Shown: positions 24,305 to 33,256 of the stretch, piece by piece
Numbering within the stretch: the first letter of the stretch is position 1
Layout: the number at the start of each line of letters is the position of its first letter
NCBI GenBank assembly: GCA_023415775.1
Contig: JAEZJM010000021.1
Span: forward strand, 62,001 to 126,000
DNA: 64,000 nucleotides
Direction: 5' to 3'
Origin: Bacillota bacterium
GTDB taxonomy: Bacteria > Bacillota > Negativicutes > Sporomusales > UBA7701
Notes under the pieces: generated by a model
Seen by the model: the letters and a program-made list of their open reading frames with translations, nothing else
Database searches by the model: none
What the model was told of the DNA's origin: nothing
Translations under genes and position numbers: made by a program

Positions 24305-25705
24305 CTGGACGTTTTCCGCACCAAAAACATCGAAACTCTCAAAAAAGGGGCCGCCCGCCAACAACTCAAAAAAACCCTCGGGGCGACCGACCTCATCCTC
24401 CTGGGCATAGGCTGCATAATCGGCACAGGCATCTTCGTGCTGACCGGGGTGGCGGCCGCCCAACACGCCGGTCCCGGCATAATGCTCTCCTTCGTCCTAT
24501 CCGGCCTGGCGTGCGCCTTTGCCGCCCTCGCGTACGCCGAACTCGCCGCTATCGTCCCCATAGCCGGCAGCGCCTACACCTATTCGTACGCCGCCCTCGG
24601 CGAAATCGTCGCCTGGATAGTGGGCTGGAACCTTATCCTCGAATACTCGGTCGGCTCGAGCGCGGTCGCCGCAGGTTGGTCCGGATACGTGACCGGCCTT
24701 CTCAAGGCGGCGGGTGTCGAGCTGCCCAAGGCGCTCACAGCCGTCCCCGCCGACGGCGGCATCGTAAACCTGCCGGCCATCTTCATCGCCATCTTCCTCA
24801 GCTTTCTATTGGTGCGCGGCACCAAAGAGAGCGCTTCACTCAACAGGATCCTCGTCATCGTGAAGCTGGCCGCCGTTTTCATATTCATCGCCCTTGCAGG
24901 GCCGAAGGTCAACCCGGCCAACTGGTCGCCGCTGATGCCTTTCGGCTTTAGCGGTGTTGCCGCCGGAGCGGCCCTCATCTTCTTCGCCTATATCGGCTTT
25001 GACGCCGTCGCCACCACTGCCGAAGAATGTAAAAACCCCAACCGCGACCTGCCCATCGGCATTATCGGCTCGCTGGTTGTCTGCACCATCCTTTATATCG
25101 TCGTTTCGGCCGTCCTTACCGGAGTCGTATCCTACACGCAGCTCAACAACGCCGAACCTGTGGCCTACGCTCTCAGAGCAATAGGCTATAACTTCGGTTC
25201 CGCTCTCGTCGGCACCGGCGCCATCGCCGGCATAACGACGGTGCTGCTCGTCCTGATGTACGGCCAGACCCGCGTCTTCTTCGCCATGAGCCGTGACGGG
25301 CTTATCCCCGGCGGCATCTGCGCCGTGCATCCCACCTACGGCACACCGCATATCATCACAATCGTCGCCGGCATCGCCGTGGCCTTGATCGCCGGGTTTA
25401 CACCCATCGGCATCATCGCCGAACTCACCAACATCGGCACCTTGTTCGCCTTCGTAGTTTCGGCCATCGGCGTGCTCGTCCTCCGCTACACAAAGCCGGA
25501 GATCCCTCGCCCTTTCCGCTGTCCGGCGGTCGGCATCGTCGCTCCCCTGGCCGTCATCTCCTGCGGGTACCTTATGTACAACCTTCCCTATGACACCTGG
25601 GTCCGCTTCGTAGTCTGGACAGCCATCGGCTTCGCCGTCTACTTCGTTTACGGACACCGCAACAGCGTGCTTGGCAAGCACGGCGACCAACTCCCCGGCG
25701 AATAA
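24305..25705 (+). CDS. APC-family amino-acid permease (YfnA/YhdG-like), apparent CTG start
   Basis: The frame encodes a 12-helix permease of 466 residues if read from CTG 24305, the normal length for the cationic amino-acid transporter group. TM1 has GIGCIIGTGIFVLTG and later segments include FFAYIGFDAVATTAEE. The N-terminal DVFRTKNIETLKK looks like that of close relatives, and AAGGAGGAG ends 5 bases before the CTG. There is no in-frame ATG, GTG or TTG between the ribosome site and a GTG at 24437, which would cut through TM1. Substrate is probably an amino acid; which one is open. Confidence 0.88.
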   Translation: MDVFRTKNIETLKKGAARQQLKKTLGATDLILLGIGCIIGTGIFVLTGVAAAQHAGPGIMLSFVLSGLACAFAALAYAELAAIVPIAGSAYTYSYAALGEIVAWIVGWNLILEYSVGSSAVAAGWSGYVTGLLKAAGVELPKALTAVPADGGIVNLPAIFIAIFLSFLLVRGTKESASLNRILVIVKLAAVFIFIALAGPKVNPANWSPLMPFGFSGVAAGAALIFFAYIGFDAVATTAEECKNPNRDLPIGIIGSLVVCTILYIVVSAVLTGVVSYTQLNNAEPVAYALRAIGYNFGSALVGTGAIAGITTVLLVLMYGQTRVFFAMSRDGLIPGGICAVHPTYGTPHIITIVAGIAVALIAGFTPIGIIAELTNIGTLFAFVVSAIGVLVLRYTKPEIPRPFRCPAVGIVAPLAVISCGYLMYNLPYDTWVRFVVWTAIGFAVYFVYGHRNSVLGKHGDQLPGE

Positions 25706-25810
25706 AGGGATGAACCGGCAGCCGGCAGGCTGCCTTTTTCGTACGGCAGGAAAAATAAGGGTGAGGGGCGAACTATACACGACAGACGCAGCGTGAGGCA
25801 AGGTGATGAA

Positions 25811-26062
25811 ATGGGCTCGAAGAAGCATAAAGTCGTAGTGCAAATATTCGGCGACAACTACCCGCTTAGGGGCGACGCCGAGCCGGAACGCATAATGAAG
25901 GTGGCTGCTCTCCTCGACGAGCGGATGCGCGAGACCGCCTTCAGCAACCCCCGCGTGTCAACCACCATGGTCGCCATCCTGACGGCGCTCAATATCGCCG
26001 ACGAATACCTGCGCCTGCAAACCGACTATCAACAACTGCTCAAGATGCTGAACGACGAGTAA
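25811..26062 (+). CDS. zapA: Cell division protein ZapA
   Basis: The 83-residue protein has the ZapA N-domain (VVVQIFGDNYPLRGDAEPE) and a C-terminal coiled-coil helix (TALNIADEYLRLQTDYQQLL). ZapA bundles FtsZ filaments at mid-cell. ATG 25811 is chosen with AAGGTG upstream; the in-frame GTG at 25793 would lengthen the tail without a site. The mutS2 gene that often neighbours zapA in Bacillota is 4 kb downstream. Confidence 0.9.
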   Translation: MGSKKHKVVVQIFGDNYPLRGDAEPERIMKVAALLDERMRETAFSNPRVSTTMVAILTALNIADEYLRLQTDYQQLLKMLNDE

Positions 26063-26123
26063 GGCGCCGGTATACCACTCCCCGCCGCGGTCAATAATAA
26101 CACCAGCGGAAGGAGTGACAGCG

Positions 26124-26786
26124 ATGGACTACGGGACCCCCGGCCAGATAATCCTCAGAATGGCGGTCATATTCGCCGTGGCGCTTATCGTCGTCCGCGT
26201 TATGGGCAACCGCGCCGTGGGCCAGCTTTCGCCCTTCGATTTCGTCCTCATGGTAGGCATCGGCGACATTGTCGCCAACGTCGCTTTGGCCCGCAACGAG
26301 AGTCTCCTCATCGGCGCCGAAGGACTCGTCGGCCTGCTCGTCCTCCAGCAACTGCTCTCCCGCCTGGCGCTCAAGAACAAGTTCCTGCGCAAGCTGTTCG
26401 AAGGCACACCTGTTGAACTCATCGAAGACGGCCGCATTCTCCGCCAGAACCTGACCAAGACCCAGTTCAACTACGACGACCTCCGTCAGGAATTGCACAA
26501 ACAGGGCCTCGACTTCTCCAACCTCAAGGACATCAAGCTGGCTCGCCTGGAGAGCTGCGGCACATTTACACTGATAAAAAATCCCGACATGGAGCCGCTA
26601 ACCCGCCGTGACCTGGAAAATTTTATCCGCAGCCTTTCCGATAACCCGCTCAGCCCGGCAGGGACCGGATGGGCCAAAATAGAACAGCTGGCAGCCGACG
26701 TACGGATTCTCGCTGAATATGTCAAAAGCCGGCCGCCCGCTGCTCCGTCACGGGAAACCGCTCCTGCGGAGCAAGAGCTGCACTGA
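26124..26786 (+). CDS. YetF-like DUF421 membrane protein
   Basis: The 220-residue protein has about three N-terminal membrane helices and a cytoplasmic DUF421/YetF domain. Family marks are VRVMGNRAVGQLSPFDFVLMV, GDIVANVAL and later LKDIKLARLESCGTFTLIK. YetF-family proteins in Bacillus are membrane proteins, some spore-specific, of unclear mechanism. ATG 26124 sits 8 bases after GGAAGGAG. A palindromic terminator follows. Confidence 0.9.
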   Translation: MDYGTPGQIILRMAVIFAVALIVVRVMGNRAVGQLSPFDFVLMVGIGDIVANVALARNESLLIGAEGLVGLLVLQQLLSRLALKNKFLRKLFEGTPVELIEDGRILRQNLTKTQFNYDDLRQELHKQGLDFSNLKDIKLARLESCGTFTLIKNPDMEPLTRRDLENFIRSLSDNPLSPAGTGWAKIEQLAADVRILAEYVKSRPPAAPSRETAPAEQELH

Positions 26787-26812
26787 AAGAAGGGCATGCC
26801 CTTCTTCTTTTA
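26787..26812 (+). terminator. Terminator after the YetF-like gene
   Basis: AAGAAGGGCATGCCCTTCTT is a perfect palindrome followed by CTTTTATT. Confidence 0.75.
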
Positions 26813-26841
26813 TTGTTAATGAATGGAGAATCGAATCCGCG

Positions 26842-27747
26842 ATGCGAAGAGTACTGCTCATCTTCATCGACGGCCTAGGCATGGGGGAAAACGACCCTGC
26901 CGCCAACCCCCTCGTCCGTTTCGACCCGCACTTTTTTCGTACCCTATTTGGCAAACCGCTTGTCAGGGAACTTGGTCTCATCCTCAGCGACGAAGCGTGT
27001 CTCGTGCCGACCGACGCGTCTATGGGAATTCCCGGCCTGCCGCAGAGCGCGACCGGACAGACCGCCATCTTCACCGGCGTCAACGCTCCGCAGCGTATGG
27101 GCTGCCACATCCTCGGCTTCCCCGGCCCGGCCCTCGCCGAGATAATAGCCGCGCACGGCCTGCCGGGCGAACTGGCCGCCGGCGGTCTCAGCGTGACCTC
27201 AGCCAATATGTACACCGCCGACTACATGGAACTTGTGGCCCGCCGCAAGCGGCGCCATTCGGTCACCACCCTCGCCATCCTCGGCGCGGGCCAGCCTTTG
27301 CGCTCCCTGTCCGACATGGCCGCCGGCGCGGCGGTCTATCAGGACATCACCAACGAGATGCTGCCACGATTCGGCGTTGAAGGTGTGCCGACCGTCAGCC
27401 CGGCCGAAGCAGGGGGAAGACTCGCGACCCTCGCCGGCCAGCACAGCTTCACCATGTTCGAGTACTTCCAGACCGACCGTCAGGGACATAAGCACGAGTG
27501 GGCGGAAGCGGCGAAAATCGTCGTCAACCTCGACGGCTTTCTCACCGCCGTCCAACGGGCGGCCGAAGAAACCCTGGTGATAATCACCAGCGACCACGGC
27601 AACTTCGAGGACTTCACCACCAAAACCCACACCCTCAACCCCGTGCCGACAATCCTGTTCGGGCCGGGATGCCGGCAGGTCGCCGCAGGCATCCGCAGCC
27701 TCACCGACATTAAACCCGCCATCATCGCCTACCTAAAAGAGGTGTAG
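26842..27747 (+). CDS. Alkaline-phosphatase/iPGM-superfamily metalloenzyme domain protein
   Basis: The 301-residue protein has the superfamily metal sites: FIDGLGMGEND at the N-terminus, the nucleophile region SATGQTAIFTG, and TSDHGNFED near the C-terminus. It lacks the inserted second domain of full-length phosphoglycerate mutase, so it is probably a distinct phosphatase or mutase. ATG 26842 is the first candidate in frame; GGAG lies 13 bases upstream, a long spacing. It is adjacent to the U32 gene (3 bp). Substrate unknown. Confidence 0.85.
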   Translation: MRRVLLIFIDGLGMGENDPAANPLVRFDPHFFRTLFGKPLVRELGLILSDEACLVPTDASMGIPGLPQSATGQTAIFTGVNAPQRMGCHILGFPGPALAEIIAAHGLPGELAAGGLSVTSANMYTADYMELVARRKRRHSVTTLAILGAGQPLRSLSDMAAGAAVYQDITNEMLPRFGVEGVPTVSPAEAGGRLATLAGQHSFTMFEYFQTDRQGHKHEWAEAAKIVVNLDGFLTAVQRAAEETLVIITSDHGNFEDFTTKTHTLNPVPTILFGPGCRQVAAGIRSLTDIKPAIIAYLKEV

Positions 27748-27750
27748 AAA

Positions 27751-30249
27751 ATGATTGAACTCCTGGCACCCGCCGGCAACGCCGAAGCTTTCGCCGCTGC
27801 CCTAAACAGCGGCGCCGACGCCGTATACCTCGGCGGACGGCAGTTCGGCGCCCGCGCTTACGCCGCCAACTTCAACGACGAGGAACTGGCCGCGGCGGTG
27901 AGAAACGCCCACCTCCTGGGCGTAGCCGTGTACGTGACTGTCAACACCCTTGTCGATAACAGCGAAATACCCGCCCTGGCGGATTATCTGCGCCATCTGT
28001 ACGAAATCGGCGTGGACGCCGCCATCGTCCAGGACATCGGCGTCGTCGCCGTGGCCCGCCGCGCCGTGCCCGACCTGCCCCTGCACGCCAGCACCCAGAT
28101 GACAGTCCACAACCTGGCCGGGGTTGAGTTCCTCGCCGGGCAGGGCGTCAGCCGCGTCGTGCTGGCGCGGGAGCTGTCGCTGGACGCCATCCGCCGGATA
28201 TGCGAGCGCTCCCCAATCGAAATCGAAACCTTCATCCACGGCGCCCTCTGCATATCCTACTCCGGGCAATGCCTGATGTCCAGCATGATCGGCGGCCGCA
28301 GCGGCAACCGCGGGCGTTGCGCCCAGCCTTGCCGCCTGCCTTACACCCTCCTCGACGAAGCCGGCCGGGACGTACTCGCCGGCCAGGACGCCGGGGAATA
28401 CCTCCTGAGCCCCAAAGACTTCAACACCATTGAGCATATCCCCGATCTCATCGACGCCGGCGTGGTCTCCTTCAAAATCGAAGGCCGCATGAAGCGGGCC
28501 GAATACGTAGCCGTCGTCGTCGACAGCTACCGCCGGGCCATCGACGCCAGCCTCGCCGGCCGGAGCGACTTCGCCGTTCCCGAACAGGATCAGAAGGACA
28601 TGGCCCAGATATTCAACCGCGGGTTCACCTCCGCCTACCTGTTCGGCAAACAGGGGCGGGAAATGATGAGCGACCGCCGCCCCAACAACCGCGGCGTCCG
28701 CATTGGCCGCGTCATCGGCTACGACCCGCGGAAAAAGACGGCGCAGATCAAGCTCGACGAACCGCTCGCCCTCGGTGATATTGTAGAGTTCTGGGTCAAA
28801 GTCGGCGGCCGGTCGAGCGCCACCGTAACCAGTCTCTCCGTCGACGGCCGCCCCGTCAGTGGCGCCCCCGCCCTGGCTGTGGCCACCATCCCGGTTGAAG
28901 GAGCAGTCCGGGCCGGCGACCGGGTCTTCAAAACCTTCGACGCCGCCCTCATGGAGAAGGCTCGGGCCAGCTTCAGCGGCGCCGGCCAGCAGCGTCGCGT
29001 GCCGGTCGACGCCAGCGTGACGGTGGGGGAGGGGCGGCCGCTGACCGTCACCCTCACCGACGAAGCCGGCAACACCGGCTCAGGAGAGACGTCCTTCCTG
29101 GCGGAAAAAGCCATCAAGCGGCCTCTTAACGAAGAAACGCTTGCCGCCCAGATCGGCCGGTTGGGCACGACCGTTTTCGCCCTCCGCCGCCTCGAAAGTC
29201 GTATCGAAGGCGAAGTCATGGTCCCGCTCAGCGAACTCAACGAAGCGCGGCGTCAGGCCGTCGAAGACCTGGAGGCGGCCCGCCTGGCCCGCTATTCCCG
29301 CCCGCCGCTGGCGGCGACAGTTCCCGACCTGGGAGTATTCCTGCCCGGCCCGCGGTGCGACACCCCCCGCAAGCCCGCCCTGGCCGTCAATACCGATTCC
29401 GTCGATAAAGCCGCCGCCGCCGCCGCCAACGGCGCCGACATCATCATGTTCGGCGGCGACAGCCTCTCCGGCCGCCCGCTCGTCCCGGACGACTACCGCC
29501 GGGTAGTGGCCCTGGCCCGCGAGCGCGGCCTCGCCGTCATCCTCAGCACGCCGCGCCTCGTCCAGGACTGGCAGTGGCCTGCCCTGGAAGCCGACCTCGA
29601 ACTCTTCCGGGACCTTGCCCCCGACGCCGTCGCCGTGAGCAACCTCGGCGCCCTCCAGCGCGCGGGCAAAATCCCGGGCCTCGCCATCCACGGCGACTGG
29701 CCCCTCAACATATACAACAGCGCCGCCATCAGGTTTTATGCCGCCCGGGGGCTCGCCAGCCTTACCCTTTCCCCCGAGCTCACCTTCGGGCAGGTCGAGG
29801 AGCTTGCCTCAGAACCGGACATCGCGATCGAATGCCTCGTCCACGGCTACCTGACCCTCATGATCTCGGAATACTGCGTCATGGGCAGCTTCCTCGGCGG
29901 CCTTCACACCGGCGCGTGCACAAAGCCGTGCCTCAAAGGCCGTTACCAGCTCAGGGATAGAATGGGCGAAACCTTCCCCGTCGCCGGCGACCAGTTCTGC
30001 CGCATGCACATCCTCAACGCCAAAGAGCTCAGCATGCTCCCCCATGTGCCCCGCCTGGCCCGCTCCGGCGCGGCCCGCCTCCGCATCGAAGGCAAAGCGG
30101 CCACGCAGGACGAACTCGTCCGGACGACCCGCCTCTACCGCGAACTGCTCGACAAGGGAGAGAATCACCCCCTGCTTGCCGGCGACAACATAAAATCCGC
30201 TGAGCACAAAGACATCACCCGTGGACATTATTTCCGGGGAGTGCTCTAA
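27751..30249 (+). CDS. U32-family peptidase with DUF3656 region
   Basis: The 832-residue protein has the U32 N-terminal barrel (LLAPAGNAEAFAAALNSGAD) and the signature FIHGALCISYSGQC with Cys residues that in related proteins bind an Fe-S cluster. A second, shorter repeat of the family near residue 690 includes CLVHGYLTLMISEYC. Long U32 proteins with the central DUF3656 domain are found in anaerobic Bacillota. The old collagenase label is doubtful; relatives act in RNA hydroxylation and cofactor pathways. The gene is 3 bp after the phosphatase-superfamily gene and 47 bp before mutS2. Confidence 0.92.
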   Translation: MIELLAPAGNAEAFAAALNSGADAVYLGGRQFGARAYAANFNDEELAAAVRNAHLLGVAVYVTVNTLVDNSEIPALADYLRHLYEIGVDAAIVQDIGVVAVARRAVPDLPLHASTQMTVHNLAGVEFLAGQGVSRVVLARELSLDAIRRICERSPIEIETFIHGALCISYSGQCLMSSMIGGRSGNRGRCAQPCRLPYTLLDEAGRDVLAGQDAGEYLLSPKDFNTIEHIPDLIDAGVVSFKIEGRMKRAEYVAVVVDSYRRAIDASLAGRSDFAVPEQDQKDMAQIFNRGFTSAYLFGKQGREMMSDRRPNNRGVRIGRVIGYDPRKKTAQIKLDEPLALGDIVEFWVKVGGRSSATVTSLSVDGRPVSGAPALAVATIPVEGAVRAGDRVFKTFDAALMEKARASFSGAGQQRRVPVDASVTVGEGRPLTVTLTDEAGNTGSGETSFLAEKAIKRPLNEETLAAQIGRLGTTVFALRRLESRIEGEVMVPLSELNEARRQAVEDLEAARLARYSRPPLAATVPDLGVFLPGPRCDTPRKPALAVNTDSVDKAAAAAANGADIIMFGGDSLSGRPLVPDDYRRVVALARERGLAVILSTPRLVQDWQWPALEADLELFRDLAPDAVAVSNLGALQRAGKIPGLAIHGDWPLNIYNSAAIRFYAARGLASLTLSPELTFGQVEELASEPDIAIECLVHGYLTLMISEYCVMGSFLGGLHTGACTKPCLKGRYQLRDRMGETFPVAGDQFCRMHILNAKELSMLPHVPRLARSGAARLRIEGKAATQDELVRTTRLYRELLDKGENHPLLAGDNIKSAEHKDITRGHYFRGVL

Positions 30250-30296
30250 ATCTACAAAGTAGCTAACCCAATGACAAATAGAGGAGAAAACCGCCG

Positions 30297-32663
30297 ATGG
30301 ACCCATCAGTTCTGAAGACACTCGAATTCCATAAAATCCGCGCCATGCTGGCCGCCGCCACCGGCTCCTCGCTGGGGAGGGAGGTCGCGGAAGCCCTGGC
30401 GCCGGTAAATCACGCCGACGACGTACAGTGGCGGCTCGACGAAACCCAGGAGGCCTTCGACCTGTTGGCCGCCGCCGCCATCATCCCCCTCGGCGGCATC
30501 CGCGACATCCGCGACCCGCTGCAGAGGGCCGCACGGGGCTCCAGCCTCGAACCGCCCGACTTCGTCGCAATCGCCAGCACCCTTTACGCCGCCCGGCGGA
30601 TGAAGCAATTTTTCGTCGACCTGACCAACCCGGCGCCCCGCCTGGAGGAGACGGCGGCGGCGATTTCCGTCTTCCGCAGCCTGGAAAGCGCCATCGAAGA
30701 CACCATCAGCGACCAGGGCGCCGTCCTCGACAGCGCCAGCCCCGAACTGGCCCGCATCCGCCGGGACATCCGCATCACCCAGAGCCGCGTAAAAGAAAAG
30801 CTCGATCACATCATCCACTCCGGCGAATACCAGAAACTGCTCCAGGACGCCATTGTCACCATCCGCGGCGACCGCTACGTCATTCCGGTCAAGCAGGAAT
30901 ACCGCCACGCCTTCCCCGGCATAGTGCACGACCAGTCGGCCAGCGGCGCCACCGTTTTCATCGAACCGATGAGCGTCGTCAACCTCAACAACGACCTCAA
31001 GCAGCTCATGGCCGCCGAAATAAACGAAATCGAGCGTATCCTGCGCCACCTCACCGCCCAGGTTGCCGCCGCGGCCGACCCGCTGCTGGAAACCTGTCGG
31101 GCCCTCGGCCAGATCGACTTCGCGTTCGCCAAGGCCCGCCTCGCCCTCAACATGCAAGCCGTCCGTCCCCTGCTCAACACCGCCGGCGGCGTCAACCTCC
31201 GCCGCGCCCGCCATCCCCTCATCCCCGCGGAAGTCGTCGTCCCCATCGACGTGCGCGTCGGCAAGGAGTTCGCGGTACTCGTCATCACCGGACCCAACAC
31301 CGGCGGCAAAACTGTCACTCTAAAAACGGTCGGGCTCTTCGCCCTCATGACCCAGGCCGGCCTATTCATACCCGCCGCCTCGCAGTCGGAGATGCCCGTC
31401 TTCGCCAACGTCTTCGCCGACATCGGCGACGAGCAAAGCATCGAACAGAGCCTCAGCACCTTCTCCGCCCACATGACCAACCTTGTCCGTATCCTCGGTC
31501 GCGTCGCCGCCGACGACCTTGTACTCATCGACGAAATCGGCGCCGGCACCGACCCCGACGAAGGGGCGGCCCTGGCAATGTCCATCCTTGAGTATCTTCA
31601 CCGGCGCGGCACTCGCGTTATCGCCACCACCCACTACAGCGAACTGAAAACCTTCGCTTACTCCAGACATGGAATCGAAAACGCCAGCGTAGAATTTGAC
31701 ATACAGACCCTGAGGCCCACCTACCGGCTGCAGATCGGCATGCCCGGCAGCAGCAAGGCGTTCCTCATCTCCCAGCGCCTCGGCCTTGATGCCGCCATCG
31801 TCGCCAGGGCTCAGGAACTCATCGACGAAGACTACGCCGAATTCGACAAAGTGCTCACCGCCCTTGAAGAGCAGAAGCGGCTCTTCGCCGATCGCCAGGA
31901 AGAAGTGCGCCGCCTGCAGCGCGAAGGCGAAGACCTCAGACGGAGCCTTGTAAAAGAAAAAGACGCGCTGGCCGAGAAAAAGAAACAACTTATCGACAAA
32001 GCCCAGACCGAAGCGGAACGGGTTCTGCGTCAGGCCAGGACCGAGGCCGAGGCCGTGATCGCCGACCTCAAAGCCCAATTCGCCTCCGAAACCATGCGAG
32101 AGAGACAGCAGGCCATCGACGGCGCCCGCCGCCGTCTCGCCACCGGGCTTGGCGCCGTGCGCGCCCTCGGCGACGGGTCCGACGAGCGGGAACAGGGCGC
32201 GCCCGCCACCGCAGATGACCTCGTTCCCGGCGCGAAAGTTTACGTCGTCACCCTCGGGCAAAAAGGCACCGTTCTCGCCGTGGACGGCGACGAGGTCACC
32301 GTGCAGCTGGGCATAATGAAGCTCAACGTGCCGCTCGCCAGCTGCCGACTGGCCGAGGGGGCGCCAGCCCAGAAGGAGAGTCGGAGCCGGGCGGTGATAG
32401 ACCTGGCCAAGGCCCAGCAGGCATCCCGCGAAGTCGATATCCGCGGCCAGACGGTGGAAGAAGCGGAAGCAGCCCTGGACAAATACATCGACGACGCCAT
32501 CCTTGCCGGGCTTGGCGAAATAATCGTCATCCACGGCAAAGGCACCGGAGCGCTCAAAAAAGGTGTCAGAGCCTACCTCAAAGCCCACCGGGCCGTGCGG
32601 GACATCCGCATCGGCGAAGCCGGCGAGGGCGGCGACGGCGTTACGGTCGCCAAACTAAAATAA
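30297..32663 (+). CDS. mutS2: Endonuclease MutS2
   Basis: The 788-residue protein has the MutS core with Walker A TGPNTGGKT (about 331-339), a signature and Walker B region (DDLVLIDEIGAGTDPDEG), a long coiled coil (about 515-640) and a C-terminal Smr nuclease domain from about residue 712 (VDIRGQTVEEAE, HGKGTGALKKG). MutS2 suppresses recombination and rescues collided ribosomes in Bacillus; it is not part of mismatch repair. The start ATG follows GAGGAGAAA. Confidence 0.97.
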   Translation: MDPSVLKTLEFHKIRAMLAAATGSSLGREVAEALAPVNHADDVQWRLDETQEAFDLLAAAAIIPLGGIRDIRDPLQRAARGSSLEPPDFVAIASTLYAARRMKQFFVDLTNPAPRLEETAAAISVFRSLESAIEDTISDQGAVLDSASPELARIRRDIRITQSRVKEKLDHIIHSGEYQKLLQDAIVTIRGDRYVIPVKQEYRHAFPGIVHDQSASGATVFIEPMSVVNLNNDLKQLMAAEINEIERILRHLTAQVAAAADPLLETCRALGQIDFAFAKARLALNMQAVRPLLNTAGGVNLRRARHPLIPAEVVVPIDVRVGKEFAVLVITGPNTGGKTVTLKTVGLFALMTQAGLFIPAASQSEMPVFANVFADIGDEQSIEQSLSTFSAHMTNLVRILGRVAADDLVLIDEIGAGTDPDEGAALAMSILEYLHRRGTRVIATTHYSELKTFAYSRHGIENASVEFDIQTLRPTYRLQIGMPGSSKAFLISQRLGLDAAIVARAQELIDEDYAEFDKVLTALEEQKRLFADRQEEVRRLQREGEDLRRSLVKEKDALAEKKKQLIDKAQTEAERVLRQARTEAEAVIADLKAQFASETMRERQQAIDGARRRLATGLGAVRALGDGSDEREQGAPATADDLVPGAKVYVVTLGQKGTVLAVDGDEVTVQLGIMKLNVPLASCRLAEGAPAQKESRSRAVIDLAKAQQASREVDIRGQTVEEAEAALDKYIDDAILAGLGEIIVIHGKGTGALKKGVRAYLKAHRAVRDIRIGEAGEGGDGVTVAKLK

Positions 32664-32681
32664 GCGGAATGGGGGAGAGAG

Positions 32682-33209
32682 ATGATCACCAAGAGCCAAG
32701 AAATCGAAGAGCGCGCCGGTGAACGGATCGCCGATCTAATGTGCGTTGCGGCCCGCACCGCACCTAAAGCGAGGGGCGTCGACAACCTCGTTGTCATGCT
32801 CGTCAACGCGCGGGAAAAAGACCAACTGGCCGATGAGATGAGGAAAATCGCCAAAGAAAGCGGGGCGCAATTCTTCGAACGGGATGCGGCCTGTCTCGAT
32901 AAAGCGGTTGCGGTTATCCTCCTTGGGCAGAAAGTAAAACCGCTGGGGGTTGCCCCCTGCGGCTATTGCGGTCACGGAAATTGCGCCAACTGCGCACAGA
33001 AAGACGGCCTGTGCGCCATAAGCATCGGCGACCTCGGCATCGCCATCGGCTCGGCGGTCTCCATCGCCGCTCTCCATCACATCGACAACCGGGTAATGTT
33101 TTCGGCCGGCAAAGCCGCCCTCAACCTCGGCCTATTCCCGGACGACGTAAAGATCGCCTACGGCATCCCGCTCAGCATATCGGGCAAAAGCCCTTTCTTC
33201 GACCGCTAA
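32682..33209 (+). CDS. DUF2148 ferredoxin-like protein
   Basis: The 175-residue protein fits the DUF2148 family. It has an N-terminal SQEIEERAGERIADLM segment, a central Cys-rich stretch CGYCGHGNCANC that probably binds an Fe-S cluster, and a C-terminal GIPLSISGKSPFFDR. Members are common in strict anaerobes; function is not known. The bidirectional terminator at 33224 separates it from the convergent aminotransferase. Confidence 0.88.
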   Translation: MITKSQEIEERAGERIADLMCVAARTAPKARGVDNLVVMLVNAREKDQLADEMRKIAKESGAQFFERDAACLDKAVAVILLGQKVKPLGVAPCGYCGHGNCANCAQKDGLCAISIGDLGIAIGSAVSIAALHHIDNRVMFSAGKAALNLGLFPDDVKIAYGIPLSISGKSPFFDR

Positions 33210-33223
33210 ACTGCAGCAGGTAA

Positions 33224-33255
33224 AAAAGAGGTGTGGATTTTTCCACACCTCTTTT
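33224..33255. terminator. Bidirectional terminator between convergent genes
   Basis: AAAAGAGGTGTGGA, loop TTTT and TCCACACCTCTTTT form a 14-bp stem with A- and T-runs on each side, so it serves both strands. Confidence 0.92.
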
Positions 33256-33256
33256 C

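Noticed and set aside
24143..24466. Minus-strand frame through the REP-like hairpin
   Set aside because: It crosses the hairpin and the permease start; composition is that of a reverse shadow, and no ribosome site is present.
30428..31591. Long + strand frame of 387 codons overlapping mutS2
   Set aside because: Arg/Pro-rich translation in a GC-rich gene, no ribosome site, and mutS2 occupies the interval with clear motifs.
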